Shown: in pieces, positions 7,227 through 14,642 of the stretch
Layout of the letters: each line of letters starts with the position of its first letter
How positions within the stretch are numbered: the first letter of the stretch is position 1
The notes under the pieces: generated by a model
Seen by the model: only the letters and a program-made list of their open reading frames with translations
Databases searched by the model: none
Told to the model about the DNA's origin: nothing
Origin: Deltaproteobacteria bacterium
GTDB taxonomy: Bacteria; Desulfobacterota; Binatia; Binatales; Binataceae
DNA length: 16,502 bases
Direction of reading: 5' to 3'
Assembly (NCBI GenBank): GCA_027403435.1
Contig: DAHZDR010000443.1
Location: 1-16,502, forward strand
Translations under genes and position numbers: made by a program

Positions 7227-8588
7227 CTAATCCGAACGCCGCTGGCGCGCCGCCGCGCGGGCTTTGCGGACGCGCTCGAGATAGTCGAGGATGCGCGCTT
7301 CGTAACCGCGGTCCGATGGCGAATAGTAGATTGCGCCGATTAGTTTCTCCGGCAGGCAGTCCTGATCGGCGAGCGCGCCCGCGTAGTCATGGGGATATTT
7401 GTAGCCGGCGCCGTAGCCCAGACCGCGCATCAGGCCGGTCGGCGCGTTCCGCAGATGCATCGGCACCGGCAGCGCGCCGTGCTTGCGCGCATCTTCGCGC
7501 GCCGCGTTCATCGCGCGATACGCCGCGTTGGATTTGGGCGCGCAGGCGAGATAGGCGACGCCCTGCGCCAGCGGAATCACGCCTTCCGGCAGGCCGACGA
7601 AATCGACCGCGTCTTTCACCGCGAGCGCGATCTGCAACGCGCGCGGATCGGCGTTGCCGACGTCTTCCGCCGCGAAAATAACCATCCGGCGCGCGATAAA
7701 GAGCGGCTCCTCGCCCGCCTCGACCATCCGCGTCATCCAGTAGAGCCCCGCGTCGGGATCGCTGGCGCGCAGGCTTTTGATGAACGCGGAGACGACGTTG
7801 TAATGCTCCTCGCCGGCGCGATCGTAAAGCAGCGCCTTATGCTGCGCGGCTTCGGCCACGTCGGCGATCGCGATGGCGCGGCGTCCGGCGCTGCGCGCCA
7901 GTTCCGCGGCGACTTCGAGCGTGCCGAGCGCGCGGCGCGCGTCGCCGCCGGAAATCCGCACGATTTCGTCGAGCGCGGCGTCGTCCAGCGCGAGTTCGAG
8001 CGCGCCGAGGCCGCGCTCGCGATCGTCCAGCGCGCGCCGCGTCAGCCCCGCGAGCGCGGCGTCCTCGAGCGGTTCGAGCACCAGCACGCGCGCCCGCGAG
8101 AGCAGCGGCGAAATCACCTCGAACGACGGGTTTTCCGTGGTCGCGCCGATCAGCGTGACCAGGCCGCTCTCGACGTGCGGCAGAATCGCGTCCTGCTGGG
8201 CGCGGTTCCAGCGATGGATTTCGTCGATGAAAACGATCGTGCGGCGGCCTTCCAATTCCAGCGCGCGGCGCGCCTCCTCGACCGCTTCGCGCAGATCGGC
8301 GACCCCGGCCGAAACCGCGGCCAGGGCTTTGAAAATCGCGCCCGACTGGCGCGCGAGCAGTAGCGCGATCGTGGTTTTGCCGGTCCCCGGAGGGCCCCAG
8401 AGAATGATCGAATGGAGCGCTCCGGTCGCGGCCATTTGCGCCAGCAGCTTGCCCGGACCGAGCAGATGCTCCTGGCCCGCCACTTCGGCGAGCGTCCGCG
8501 GCCGCATCCGTTCCGCCAGCGGCTGCGTGGGCGGGTGGTGCGGGGTCTGGAACAGGCCGCGGCTGTCATCGCCCTTGCGTCGCGCCAT
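7227..8588 (-). CDS. rarA: Replication-associated recombination protein A (MgsA/WRNIP1-type AAA+ ATPase)
   Basis: A clamp-loader-like ATPase that acts at stalled replication forks, related to E. coli RarA and eukaryotic WRNIP1. The 453-aa protein starts with the family's PLAERMRPRTLAEVAGQEHLLG, then Walker A GPPGTGKTT (residues 65-73), Walker B IVFIDEIHRWN (118-128), sensor 1 IGATTENPSFEV and the arginine-finger region SPLLSRARV. The C-terminal half carries the RarA-specific tetramerisation region with DPDAGLYWMTRMVEAGEEPLFIARR and the GYKYPHD motif. Length is typical. It is divergent from the pantothenate kinase-like gene (137 bases apart) and convergent with the HU gene. The ATG at 8588 has no good ribosome site, but the protein start agrees with the family. 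Confidence 0.96.
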   Translation of the reverse strand: MARRKGDDSRGLFQTPHHPPTQPLAERMRPRTLAEVAGQEHLLGPGKLLAQMAATGALHSIILWGPPGTGKTTIALLLARQSGAIFKALAAVSAGVADLREAVEEARRALELEGRRTIVFIDEIHRWNRAQQDAILPHVESGLVTLIGATTENPSFEVISPLLSRARVLVLEPLEDAALAGLTRRALDDRERGLGALELALDDAALDEIVRISGGDARRALGTLEVAAELARSAGRRAIAIADVAEAAQHKALLYDRAGEEHYNVVSAFIKSLRASDPDAGLYWMTRMVEAGEEPLFIARRMVIFAAEDVGNADPRALQIALAVKDAVDFVGLPEGVIPLAQGVAYLACAPKSNAAYRAMNAAREDARKHGALPVPMHLRNAPTGLMRGLGYGAGYKYPHDYAGALADQDCLPEKLIGAIYYSPSDRGYEARILDYLERVRKARAAARQRRSD

Positions 8589-8725
8589 CGCCGCGAACTT
8601 AGCATAACCGCGCCGGCGTGAAACCGTCGTGCGCCTGGCGCCGCGCGAAATATCTGTGCGGATTGCGCCGAAGTTCCGCGATGTTCTAGCTTGGGGATGG
8701 GCTGAACAGGAGTGGGCGCCCGACT

Positions 8726-9535
8726 ATGCTGGTTGGAATCGATATCGGCGGATCCACCACGGACGCCGTGATCCTCGACAACGGCGGGGTTCATGTCGTC
8801 ACCATCGAGGCCAACGACCCGATCGCCGCGGCGGCCGGGGCGCTGGGCAAACTGGTCGAAACTTTCGGCCTGCCGCTAGAGCGAATCGAACGGGTGGCCG
8901 CAACCGGCGCCGGTTCGCGCGCGCTGTCGGACACGCTGCTCGGACGGCCGGTGGTCAAGGTCAACGAGTTCTCCGCAATCGGAATCGGCGGAACCACGCT
9001 CGCCGGACGTAAAAAGGCGCTCGTGGTCTCACTGGGCACCGGCACCGCGATCGTTTCGGTTACCGGCGACAAAATCGAGCATGTGAGCGGCACCGGTCTG
9101 GGCGGCGGCACGCTGCGCGGCCTCTCCAAGCACATGCTCGGCGTTTCGACTATCGAAACGCTCGAGGCGATGGCCGAACGGGGCGATTTGAGCCGCGTCG
9201 ATTTGACCGTGCGCGATATCGCCGGCGGTGCGATCGGCGACCTGCCGCCCGGCACCACCGCCTCCAACTTCGGCAAAATCGGCTCCGACGCGACCGCCGA
9301 GGACAAGGCGCTGGCGATCATGAACATGATCGTCGAAGTGGTCTCCGTGCTGAGTATCGCGGCGGCGCGCGCCTGTGGGCAGGAGGATATCGTTCTGACC
9401 GGCAAACTGACGCGGATTTTTCGCTTCATGCATAAGGCCAAACGGCTCAACTTCGGCTTCGGCCGCGTCTTTCTGATTCCCGAACATGCCGATTACGCGA
9501 CCGCGATCGGCGCGGCGCGCGCCGCGATGCAATAG
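8726..9535 (+). CDS. Type II pantothenate kinase-like protein (Fumble/CoaW family)
   Basis: A 269-aa ASKHA-fold kinase. It closely resembles type II pantothenate kinases such as Staphylococcus aureus CoaW, which phosphorylate pantothenate in the first step of CoA synthesis. Visible are the phosphate-1 loop VGIDIGGSTTDAV (residues 3-15), a candidate catalytic Glu in VNEFSAIGIGG (E81), VSLGTGTAIVSV (101-112), GTGLGGGTLRGLS (122-134) and the C-terminal DLPPGTTASNFGKIG and IPEHADYATAIGAA. Family members can act on other pantothenate-like substrates, so the true substrate is not proven. AGGAG at 8708-8712 is 13 bases from the ATG, longer than ideal; no other in-frame start is evident. It lies upstream of two CoA-transferase genes, a CoA-themed setting, though a probable terminator separates them. 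Confidence 0.85.
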   Translation: MLVGIDIGGSTTDAVILDNGGVHVVTIEANDPIAAAAGALGKLVETFGLPLERIERVAATGAGSRALSDTLLGRPVVKVNEFSAIGIGGTTLAGRKKALVVSLGTGTAIVSVTGDKIEHVSGTGLGGGTLRGLSKHMLGVSTIETLEAMAERGDLSRVDLTVRDIAGGAIGDLPPGTTASNFGKIGSDATAEDKALAIMNMIVEVVSVLSIAAARACGQEDIVLTGKLTRIFRFMHKAKRLNFGFGRVFLIPEHADYATAIGAARAAMQ

Positions 9536-9581
9536 CGGCGGCCGGCGCTCGGCGGATTTCGCGGACTTGGCCGCGCGGATT

Positions 9582-9606
9582 GGCGGCGCCGACCACGCCT
9601 TTTTTT
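9582..9606 (+). terminator. Probable intrinsic terminator after the pantothenate kinase-like gene
   Basis: GGCG at 9582-9585 pairs with CGCC at 9596-9599; one more G-C pair (9586-9594) forms across a bulged A. Seven T follow at 9600-9606. The stem is short, but the position 46 bases after the stop and the clean T-run make it a likely terminator. Confidence 0.55.
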
Positions 9607-9610
9607 ACGC

Positions 9611-9639
9611 TTCGCATCGCGGCGCATTGCGGCTACAAT
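9611..9639 (+). promoter_or_regulatory. Sigma70-type promoter candidate for the CoA-transferase pair
   Basis: TTCGCA at 9611-9616 (4 of 6), 17-base spacer, TACAAT at 9634-9639 (5 of 6). The expected start is near 9646, giving a 5' leader of about 70 bases before the ATG at 9718. It lies just after the probable terminator, consistent with a separate transcription unit. Confidence 0.6.
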
Positions 9640-9717
9640 CCGGTCGCCGATGGCGTAAAACCACGCGGTTTGAATCTTCGCGCCGCCGGTGAAGCGAACT
9701 GCCTGGGGAGCTGAAGC

Positions 9718-10977
9718 ATGCGTTCGGAATTGCTCAAAGGCTTGCGGATGCTCGATTTGGCCGACGAGCGGGGCGCGCTGTGCGGCAAGATTTTCGCCGA
9801 CATGGGCGCCGAAACGATCAAGATCGAGCCGCCCGCGGGATGCCCCACGCGCCGGATTCCGCCGTTTCTCGAAGATCGGCCGGGTCCCGATCGCGGCCTG
9901 GCCTTCCTCGCCTGGAGCGCGGGCAAACGCTCGATCACGCTGAATCTCGAAACCGCCGACGGCCGCGATTTGCTGCGGATGCTCGTGCAGCGCGCCGACT
10001 TCGTGGTCGAATCGTTCCCGCTCGATTATCTGGACTCGCTCGGCCTCGGCCATGAAGCCCTCGCCGAACTTAATCCCGGCCTGATTCACGCGACCGTGAC
10101 GCCGTTCGGCGATCGCGGTCCCGGCAGGAATTATAAGGCCGCCGACATCGTCGGATGGGCCGCCGGCGGCGCGATGTCCCTGATGGGCGAGGAGGGCAAA
10201 CCGCCGCTTCAGATGAGCGTGCCGCAGGCGGGATTGCACGCTGGCGCCGAGGCCGCCGTCGCCTCGATGATCGCCTATTACGCGCGCGCCGCCAACGGCC
10301 TCGGACAGCATATCGTCGTCGATATGCAGGCCTGCGTCGCATGGACGCTGATGAACGAGCAGGCGATGCCGCTCCTGCACGGCGATTATCTGCGCCGCAA
10401 CGGCGTCTTCAGCGGCGCCGTCGGCGGACGGCGCAAGACGGTCTATCGATGCGCCGACGGCTGGGTCTCCTTTTTAATTGCGGGCGGTCCCTATCTCGGC
10501 TCGACCAACGCGGCGATCGCCTGGATGAAGGAAGAAGGCGCGGCGCCCGAATGGCTCACGCGGGAGGGCGGATTGAAATCGCTCACGCCCAGCGGTTTCA
10601 TGGCGGCGACGGCGGCGGACCTCGAAGAACTCGAACGGACCGAGGCGATCGTGCAGAAATTTTTCCTCGGCAAGACCAAAAAAGAAATGTGGGCGAATAT
10701 CCTCAAGCGCCGGCTGTTCGGCGCGCCGGTCGCCGACGCCGCCGATATCGCCGCCGATCCGCAACTTCAGGCGCGCGACTATTTCGTCGCCGTCGAGCAT
10801 CGCGGACTCGGCCGCGCGCTGACGATGCCCGGCGCCTTCGCCAAGCTGAGCGAAACTCCGGTCGGGCCGCAAGGTCCGGCGCCGCAACTGGGCGAGCATA
10901 ACGAGGAAATTTACGGCGGCCTGCTCGGACTGAGCGCGCGCGAAATCGTCGAGTTGCGCGCGGTCGGCGCGATTTAG
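9718..10977 (+). CDS. CaiB/BaiF family III CoA-transferase subunit lacking the catalytic Asp
   Basis: A 419-aa member of the family III CoA-transferases, which move CoA between carboxylic acids through an aspartyl anhydride. The fold is recognisable from MLDLADERGALCGKIFADMGAETIKIEPP (here residues 11-39 as a region), SAGKRSITLNLET, the ADFVVESF segment, GLIHATVTPFGDRGP and GLGQHIVVDMQ. A gapless comparison with its neighbour from the shared G-x-G-Q motif back to the active site puts Gly172 (in VPQAGLHAG) where the neighbour has Asp176. So this copy probably cannot form the covalent intermediate alone. It has a good ribosome site (GGGGAG at 9705-9710, 7-base spacing) and is followed after 17 bases by the second transferase. 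It may be the non-catalytic subunit of a heteromer, as in the benzylsuccinate CoA-transferase BbsE/BbsF. Substrate unknown. Confidence 0.88.
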   Translation: MRSELLKGLRMLDLADERGALCGKIFADMGAETIKIEPPAGCPTRRIPPFLEDRPGPDRGLAFLAWSAGKRSITLNLETADGRDLLRMLVQRADFVVESFPLDYLDSLGLGHEALAELNPGLIHATVTPFGDRGPGRNYKAADIVGWAAGGAMSLMGEEGKPPLQMSVPQAGLHAGAEAAVASMIAYYARAANGLGQHIVVDMQACVAWTLMNEQAMPLLHGDYLRRNGVFSGAVGGRRKTVYRCADGWVSFLIAGGPYLGSTNAAIAWMKEEGAAPEWLTREGGLKSLTPSGFMAATAADLEELERTEAIVQKFFLGKTKKEMWANILKRRLFGAPVADAADIAADPQLQARDYFVAVEHRGLGRALTMPGAFAKLSETPVGPQGPAPQLGEHNEEIYGGLLGLSAREIVELRAVGAI

Positions 10978-10994
10978 CCGCGGCGGAGGTTGGC

Positions 10995-12218
10995 GTGGCG
11001 ATGGGCAAATTGCCGTTCGAGGGAATTCGCGTGCTCGATTTCACGTGGTACGCGGTCGGTCCCGTAACCACCAAATATCTCGCCGATTACGGCGCCGAGG
11101 TGGTGCGTATCGAATCCGCCGCGCGGCCCGACGGCCTGCGGCTCGCCCCGCCGTGGAAGGACGCGCAGCCGGGCGTCAACCGCAGCCAGTTCTTCGCCAG
11201 CTTCAATACCTCGAAACGCGGCGTCACGCTCGACATGAGCAAGCCGGCGGCGCGCGAAATTTTCCTGCGGATGCTGCCGTGGGCGGATGTCGTGACCGAA
11301 AGCTTCACGCCCAAGACGCTGCGCAACTGGAGTCTCGACTATGCGCGAATGCGCGCGGTCAAACCCGATCTGATCATGCTTTCCACCTGCATGCAGGGCC
11401 AGACCGGACCGCATCGCGACTACCCCGGCTTTGGCAATCTGATGGCGGCGTTGTCGGGCTTCTACCATGTCTCGGGTTATTCCGAGAATGAGCCTTGTCC
11501 GCCGTATGGCGCCTATACGGACTTTATCGCGCCGCGTTTTTCGGCCTGCGTCCTGATCGCCGCGCTCGATTATCGGCGGCGCACCGGCCGGGGCCAGTAC
11601 ATTGACATGGCGCAGTACGAGGCGTCGCTGCACAATCTCGCGCCGATGCTGATCGACTATTTCGCGACCGGCCGCGTGCTCGGCCCCGAGGGAAATAAAT
11701 CTGCGCGTTACGCGCCGCACGGCGCCTATCGATGCGCCGACGAAGACGGCCATGAACGCTGGGTCGCGCTCGCCGTCGCCGACGATCGCGAATGGGCCGC
11801 GTGCGCCAGCGTCCTTGGCGCCGCCGATCGCGATGGCCGGTTCGCCACGATGCGCGCGCGGATGGGCGATCGCGCCGCCCTCGACGAATTTGTCGGCGCC
11901 GCCGTGCGCGGCCGCGGCGCCGAAGAGCTGACCGGCGCGTTGCAGCAAGCGGGCGTCGCGGCTTATCCGGTGCAAAACTGCATGGACCTCCATCGCGACG
12001 AAAATCTCGACGCGTTCGGCTTCTGGCGCTGGCTCGATCACAAGGAAATGGGTCCGTCGCCGTACGAGGGCCTCGCGCATCGGATGAGCCGGACGCCCGG
12101 CGATTTGCGCCGGCCCGCGCCGGCCCTCGGCGAGCATAACGACGAAGTCTTTCGCGAAATTCTCGGGATGGACGCGGACGAGGTCGAGCGGCTGCGCCGC
12201 GACCAGGTGATATACTGA
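10995..12218 (+). CDS. CaiB/BaiF family III CoA-transferase, catalytic subunit
   Basis: A 407-aa family III CoA-transferase. The N-terminus GIRVLDFTWYAVGPVTTKYL and the AEVVRIES segment belong to the CoA-binding Rossmann part. NTSKRGVTLDM, ADVVTESFTP and TCMQGQTGPHRDYPGFG are family signatures. The catalytic Asp is present in YGAYTDFIAPRFSA (D176), followed by GRGQYIDMAQYEAS. The C-terminus ends with the usual APALGEHNDEVF and LGMDADEVERLR. GTG at 10995 has GGAGG (10985-10989) 5 bases upstream; ATG at 11001 is the alternative with 11-base spacing and loses two residues. It is 17 bases after the preceding homologue and surely cotranscribed. The two proteins are diverged, not a recent duplication. 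Substrate unknown. Confidence 0.92.
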   Translation: MAMGKLPFEGIRVLDFTWYAVGPVTTKYLADYGAEVVRIESAARPDGLRLAPPWKDAQPGVNRSQFFASFNTSKRGVTLDMSKPAAREIFLRMLPWADVVTESFTPKTLRNWSLDYARMRAVKPDLIMLSTCMQGQTGPHRDYPGFGNLMAALSGFYHVSGYSENEPCPPYGAYTDFIAPRFSACVLIAALDYRRRTGRGQYIDMAQYEASLHNLAPMLIDYFATGRVLGPEGNKSARYAPHGAYRCADEDGHERWVALAVADDREWAACASVLGAADRDGRFATMRARMGDRAALDEFVGAAVRGRGAEELTGALQQAGVAAYPVQNCMDLHRDENLDAFGFWRWLDHKEMGPSPYEGLAHRMSRTPGDLRRPAPALGEHNDEVFREILGMDADEVERLRRDQVIY

Positions 12219-12284
12219 GAAACGCGGCGGCGTGGCGAACCGATTCGGTCGCGCGCTAATTTTCCCGCGCGGCCCACGGATCCA

Positions 12285-13514
12285 TTGCGCTACGAACTGC
12301 ATATCGCGACGCGATACCTGCGCGCCCGCCGGCGCGACGCCTTCATTTCCGTCACCACCGTCTTCACCGCGATCGGCGTGATGATCGGCGTCGCCGCGCT
12401 GGTCGTCGTGATGGCGGTGATGGGCGGATTCGAGCGGAGCCTGCGCCAGCGTATCCTGACGCTCACGCCGCAAGTCGAAATCCTTGCCTACAATGGTTCG
12501 ATTGGCGACGCGCCTGAATTGCTCGCGCGCGCCGACACGGTTCCCGGCGTCGCCGGCGCCGATCCGTTCCTGGTTGGTCAGGCGATGATGAGTTCGCCGC
12601 GCGGCATCAGCGGCGTGATCGTGCGCGGCATCGATCCGCAAAACGCCACGATCGTCGAACAACTCAAGCGCTATATCCAGGCCGGATCGCTCGCGAATCT
12701 CAGCGCCGCGCCCGCCGCCGCGTCGGACGGCGCGGTCGCGGTCGGCGCGACTTTGGCCGAAAAGCTCAAGGTTCACGTCGGCGATCCGCTCACGGCGGTG
12801 GCGCCGGTCGCCGCCGGTCCCAACAATGAAATCGCCACCCGCACCGGCCATTTCACGGTCGGCGCGATCTTCGAATCGGGCGTCGCTTTTCTCGATCGCG
12901 ACCTGGTCTTCATGCGTCTCGACAACGCGCAGGCCTTTTTCGGACGCCCCGGCAAAGTTGACGGAATCGAACTGAGTCTGGTTAATCTCGACCAGACCTC
13001 CGCAATCACGGCGCGCCTGCGCGTGATGTTCGGCCGGAGCTATCGCGTCAGCAACTGGATGGAATTCAACGAGTCGGCCGCGGCCGGCTTCGAACTGCTC
13101 AAGCGCGTCTATGCGCTGGTGCTGTTGCTGCTGATCGGCGTCGCCGCCTTCAATCTCGTCGCGACCCTGATCATGGTCGTGATGGAGAAACGCAAGGATA
13201 TTGCGGTGCTGATGGCGATGGGCGCCACGCGGCGCGAGGTGCGCCTGATTTTCGTGCTGAAGGGACTAATCGTCGGCGCGATCGGCACGGCCGCCGGGCT
13301 GCTCCTGGGCGCCGCCACCTGTTTTGCGCTCGGCCACTACCACTTCATCCATATTCAGAAGGAAATTTACGGCATCGCGACGCTGCCCGTCGCCTTTCAG
13401 CCGCTGTCCTACGTCGTCGTGGCCGTCGCTTCGATGTTCTTGTGCTGGATCGCGACTTTCTATCCGGCGCGGCAGGCCTCGCGCGAGATGCCGGTCGAAA
13501 TCTTTCGCGGTTGA
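12285..13514 (+). CDS. Lipoprotein-releasing ABC transporter permease, LolC/LolE family
   Basis: An inner-membrane permease that, with the ATPase LolD, extracts outer-membrane lipoproteins and hands them to LolA. The 409-aa protein has the expected plan. A short cytoplasmic start (YELHIATRYLRARRRDAFISV) leads into TM1 at about residues 22-46 ending in VMAVMGGFE. A large periplasmic domain follows to about 270. TM2 (275-300), the coupling segment EKRKDIAVLMAMGATRREV, TM3 (325-350) and TM4 (374-393) complete it. The start is TTG at 12285 with a weak GGA nearby; no ATG or GTG lies in frame upstream before 12219. A lolD gene often adjoins but is not found here. I cannot tell LolC from LolE or a single LolCE type. 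It is 66 bases after the CoA-transferase pair, so cotranscription is possible though not functionally obvious. Confidence 0.9.
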   Translation: MRYELHIATRYLRARRRDAFISVTTVFTAIGVMIGVAALVVVMAVMGGFERSLRQRILTLTPQVEILAYNGSIGDAPELLARADTVPGVAGADPFLVGQAMMSSPRGISGVIVRGIDPQNATIVEQLKRYIQAGSLANLSAAPAAASDGAVAVGATLAEKLKVHVGDPLTAVAPVAAGPNNEIATRTGHFTVGAIFESGVAFLDRDLVFMRLDNAQAFFGRPGKVDGIELSLVNLDQTSAITARLRVMFGRSYRVSNWMEFNESAAAGFELLKRVYALVLLLLIGVAAFNLVATLIMVVMEKRKDIAVLMAMGATRREVRLIFVLKGLIVGAIGTAAGLLLGAATCFALGHYHFIHIQKEIYGIATLPVAFQPLSYVVVAVASMFLCWIATFYPARQASREMPVEIFRG

Positions 13515-13564
13515 CGGGAAACCAACGCCGATGCGGCGCGTTCGGGCGAACGCGCCCAGTCAAC
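13510..13564 (+). repeat. Strong hairpin at the 3' end of the lolC/E-like gene
   Basis: GGCGCGTTC at 13535-13543 and GAACGCGCC at 13548-13556 form a perfect 9-bp stem with a four-base loop. Outside it, GTTGAC (13510-13515, overlapping the stop) and GTCAAC (13559-13564) are also exact inverted repeats. There is no T-run on either strand. It lies between convergent genes and could mark the end of either transcript. Confidence 0.5.
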
Positions 13565-13594
13565 TCGACGGTGTCGGCGCCGGCTCGAGACGGC

Positions 13595-13879
13595 TCAGCG
13601 GCTCTCGCGGCCGCCGCTCGCGACCGGCGGCTTCGGGCTCAACTTCGGCTTGCGGATGACCAGCGTTTCATGGCCCCGCACCTTGATGGTGCGCGCCGCG
13701 TCCGATTGGAAATTGCCGTGTGGACCGTCGCTGTGGCGCGGATGGCCGGAAGTGCGCCGCCGCCGCCAGTTATTCAGTTCTTTCGACAGCTTCGACGCCA
13801 GCAGGTCGCTGTCCTCGTCGGCGCCGCGCCCTGTCGTTTCCGGCTCGACCGGTCCCTCGCTCATATCCTCTGCGCTCAT
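13595..13879 (-). CDS. Small basic hypothetical protein (94 aa)
   Basis: I do not recognise this protein. The frame has consistently G/C third positions like its neighbours, and a fair ribosome site (AAAAAGG about 8 bases before the ATG), which support a real gene. The first 25 residues are acidic and Ser/Glu/Asp-rich. The middle is LASKLSKELNNWRRRRTSGH, a possible short amphipathic helix ending in four Arg, followed by a His/Gly-rich stretch and a Lys/Pro-rich C-terminal part (TLVIRKPKLSPKPP). There is no signal peptide, membrane segment or Cys. The charge pattern could suit nucleic-acid binding, but this is speculation. It is convergent with the lolC/E-like gene, and a 16-bp perfect palindrome lies 34 bases upstream of its start. 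Confidence 0.65.
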   Translation of the reverse strand: MSAEDMSEGPVEPETTGRGADEDSDLLASKLSKELNNWRRRRTSGHPRHSDGPHGNFQSDAARTIKVRGHETLVIRKPKLSPKPPVASGGRESR

Positions 13880-13912
13880 GCCTGTACCTTTTTCCGTGTC
13901 CTGATGATGATT

Positions 13913-13928
13913 CGGGAAACGTTTCCCG
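13913..13928. promoter_or_regulatory. Perfect 16-bp palindrome, LacI-operator type
   Basis: CGGGAAACGTTTCCCG is a perfect dyad with a central CpG inside AAACGTTT, the arrangement typical of operators bound by LacI/PurR/CcpA-family repressors. It is 34 bases upstream of the - strand 94-aa gene, where an operator would sit in its promoter or leader. The assignment to a repressor family rests on symmetry alone. Confidence 0.5.
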
Positions 13929-13950
13929 TAAAATGAATTGCGTCCGCTTG

Positions 13951-13966
13951 ATCCCGTATTCGGGAT
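13951..13966. repeat. Inverted repeat ATCCCG-TATT-CGGGAT
   Basis: Six-base arms with a four-base centre, 22 bases beyond the perfect palindrome. The string TTCGGGA occurs in both sites (13911-13917 and 13959-13965), exactly 48 bases apart. It may be a second, weaker binding site for the same protein, or a small hairpin in the leader RNA. Confidence 0.4.
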
Positions 13967-14203
13967 AAATTTCAGTTGCTATGAATCAGATGAGGATAGA
14001 TAAATCGGCTTGATCGGCGCGCCGCATACGGCATCAGGACGGCGCCGCCTATGTTTTATCGCGACGCCACGTACGTCATTCAGGCACGCGCGTGATTTCC
14101 TTGATGGAGATTCTCGTTTGGCAGGAGCTTTTAGCTTGCGATCGTTACTATCCCGGATTCTCAACCATTCGCGCCCGATCCCGCGCGATTCCCGATTATC
14201 GCT

Positions 14204-14533
14204 TTAGGCAAACAGGCTCTGCAAGCGCAGCGCGAGACCCATATCGCCTGAAATCCTCAGTTTGCCGGTCATGAACGCCATCTGGCCGTTCAATTTTCCG
14301 TTCACCATGTCCAGGTAATCCTGCGCGGTCATCGAGATCGTGATATTCGGCGACGCATGCGCGCCTTCTTTCACTTCGCAGGTTTCATCCTTGATTATCG
14401 CATGCCATTTGCCGCCGCCGTCGCCCGAGAGATCGAACTGATAGGTCGCGCTCAACCCCTTCGCCGCCGCTTTGTTGAAGCGGCCTGGCATCTCGGTGAA
14501 CACCTGCTTGCACGAAGTCGCGGTTTCGGCCAT
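14204..14533 (-). CDS. SCP2 sterol-carrier-domain protein
   Basis: A 109-aa single-domain protein of the sterol carrier protein 2 family, a small hydrophobic pocket that binds fatty acyl-CoAs, sterols or other lipids. Family features are an early MPGRFN helix, ATYQFDLSGDGGGKWHAIIKD strand pairs, the ISMTAQDYLDMVNGKLNGQMAFMTGKLRISGDM core with its G-K-L-x-x-x-G-D-M end, and a C-terminal ALRLQSLF helix. There is no signal peptide, so it should be cytoplasmic. AGGAGGAAG lies about 9 bases before the ATG. It has its own promoter candidate (TTGACA box). Bacterial homologues often accompany lipid or acyl-CoA metabolism; here it is not in an operon with the CoA-transferases. Confidence 0.92.
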   Translation of the reverse strand: MAETATSCKQVFTEMPGRFNKAAAKGLSATYQFDLSGDGGGKWHAIIKDETCEVKEGAHASPNITISMTAQDYLDMVNGKLNGQMAFMTGKLRISGDMGLALRLQSLFA

Positions 14534-14584
14534 GTCGTGAACTTCCTCCTGGCGGGGCGGGGCGAACGAACGGTCTCTAACCGC

Positions 14585-14614
14585 AATCTAAACGTTGACC
14601 TTCCCGGTTGTCAA
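14585..14614 (-). promoter_or_regulatory. Sigma70-type promoter candidate for the SCP2 gene
   Basis: On the - strand a perfect TTGACA (complement of 14609-14614), an 18-base spacer and TAGATT (complement of 14585-14590; 4 of 6 to TATAAT). Transcription would begin near 14578, about 45 bases before the SCP2 ATG. Confidence 0.65.
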
Positions 14615-14642
14615 TAGCACACGGACTTTTTCGTGCGCGGTT

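Larger units (their letters stand above)
13880..14203. other. 324-base intergenic region with inverted repeats
   Basis: Lies between two - strand genes. It is richer in A/T than the rest of the window. It holds a perfect 16-bp palindrome (13913-13928), a second inverted repeat (13951-13966) and repeated ATCCCG/TTCCCG strings at 14150-14155, 14178-14183 and 14189-14194. Short open frames of about 60 codons exist on both strands, but none has a ribosome site or composition that persuades me. I see no clear -35/-10 pair and no T-rich terminator after the SCP2 gene. Confidence 0.5.

Noticed and set aside
7087..7230. Open + strand frame ending at TAA just over the rarA stop, with protein-like composition
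   Set aside because: No ATG, GTG or TTG start in the frame, and it runs through the terminator hairpin. Most likely chance in GC-rich DNA.
9718..12218. CoA-transferase pair considered a recent gene duplication
   Set aside because: The two proteins differ across most of their length and at the active site, so the paralogy is old.
14010..14274. Two + strand frames of 60-65 codons in the intergenic region and into the SCP2 gene
   Set aside because: No ribosome sites, mixed composition, and one overlaps the SCP2 gene antisense.
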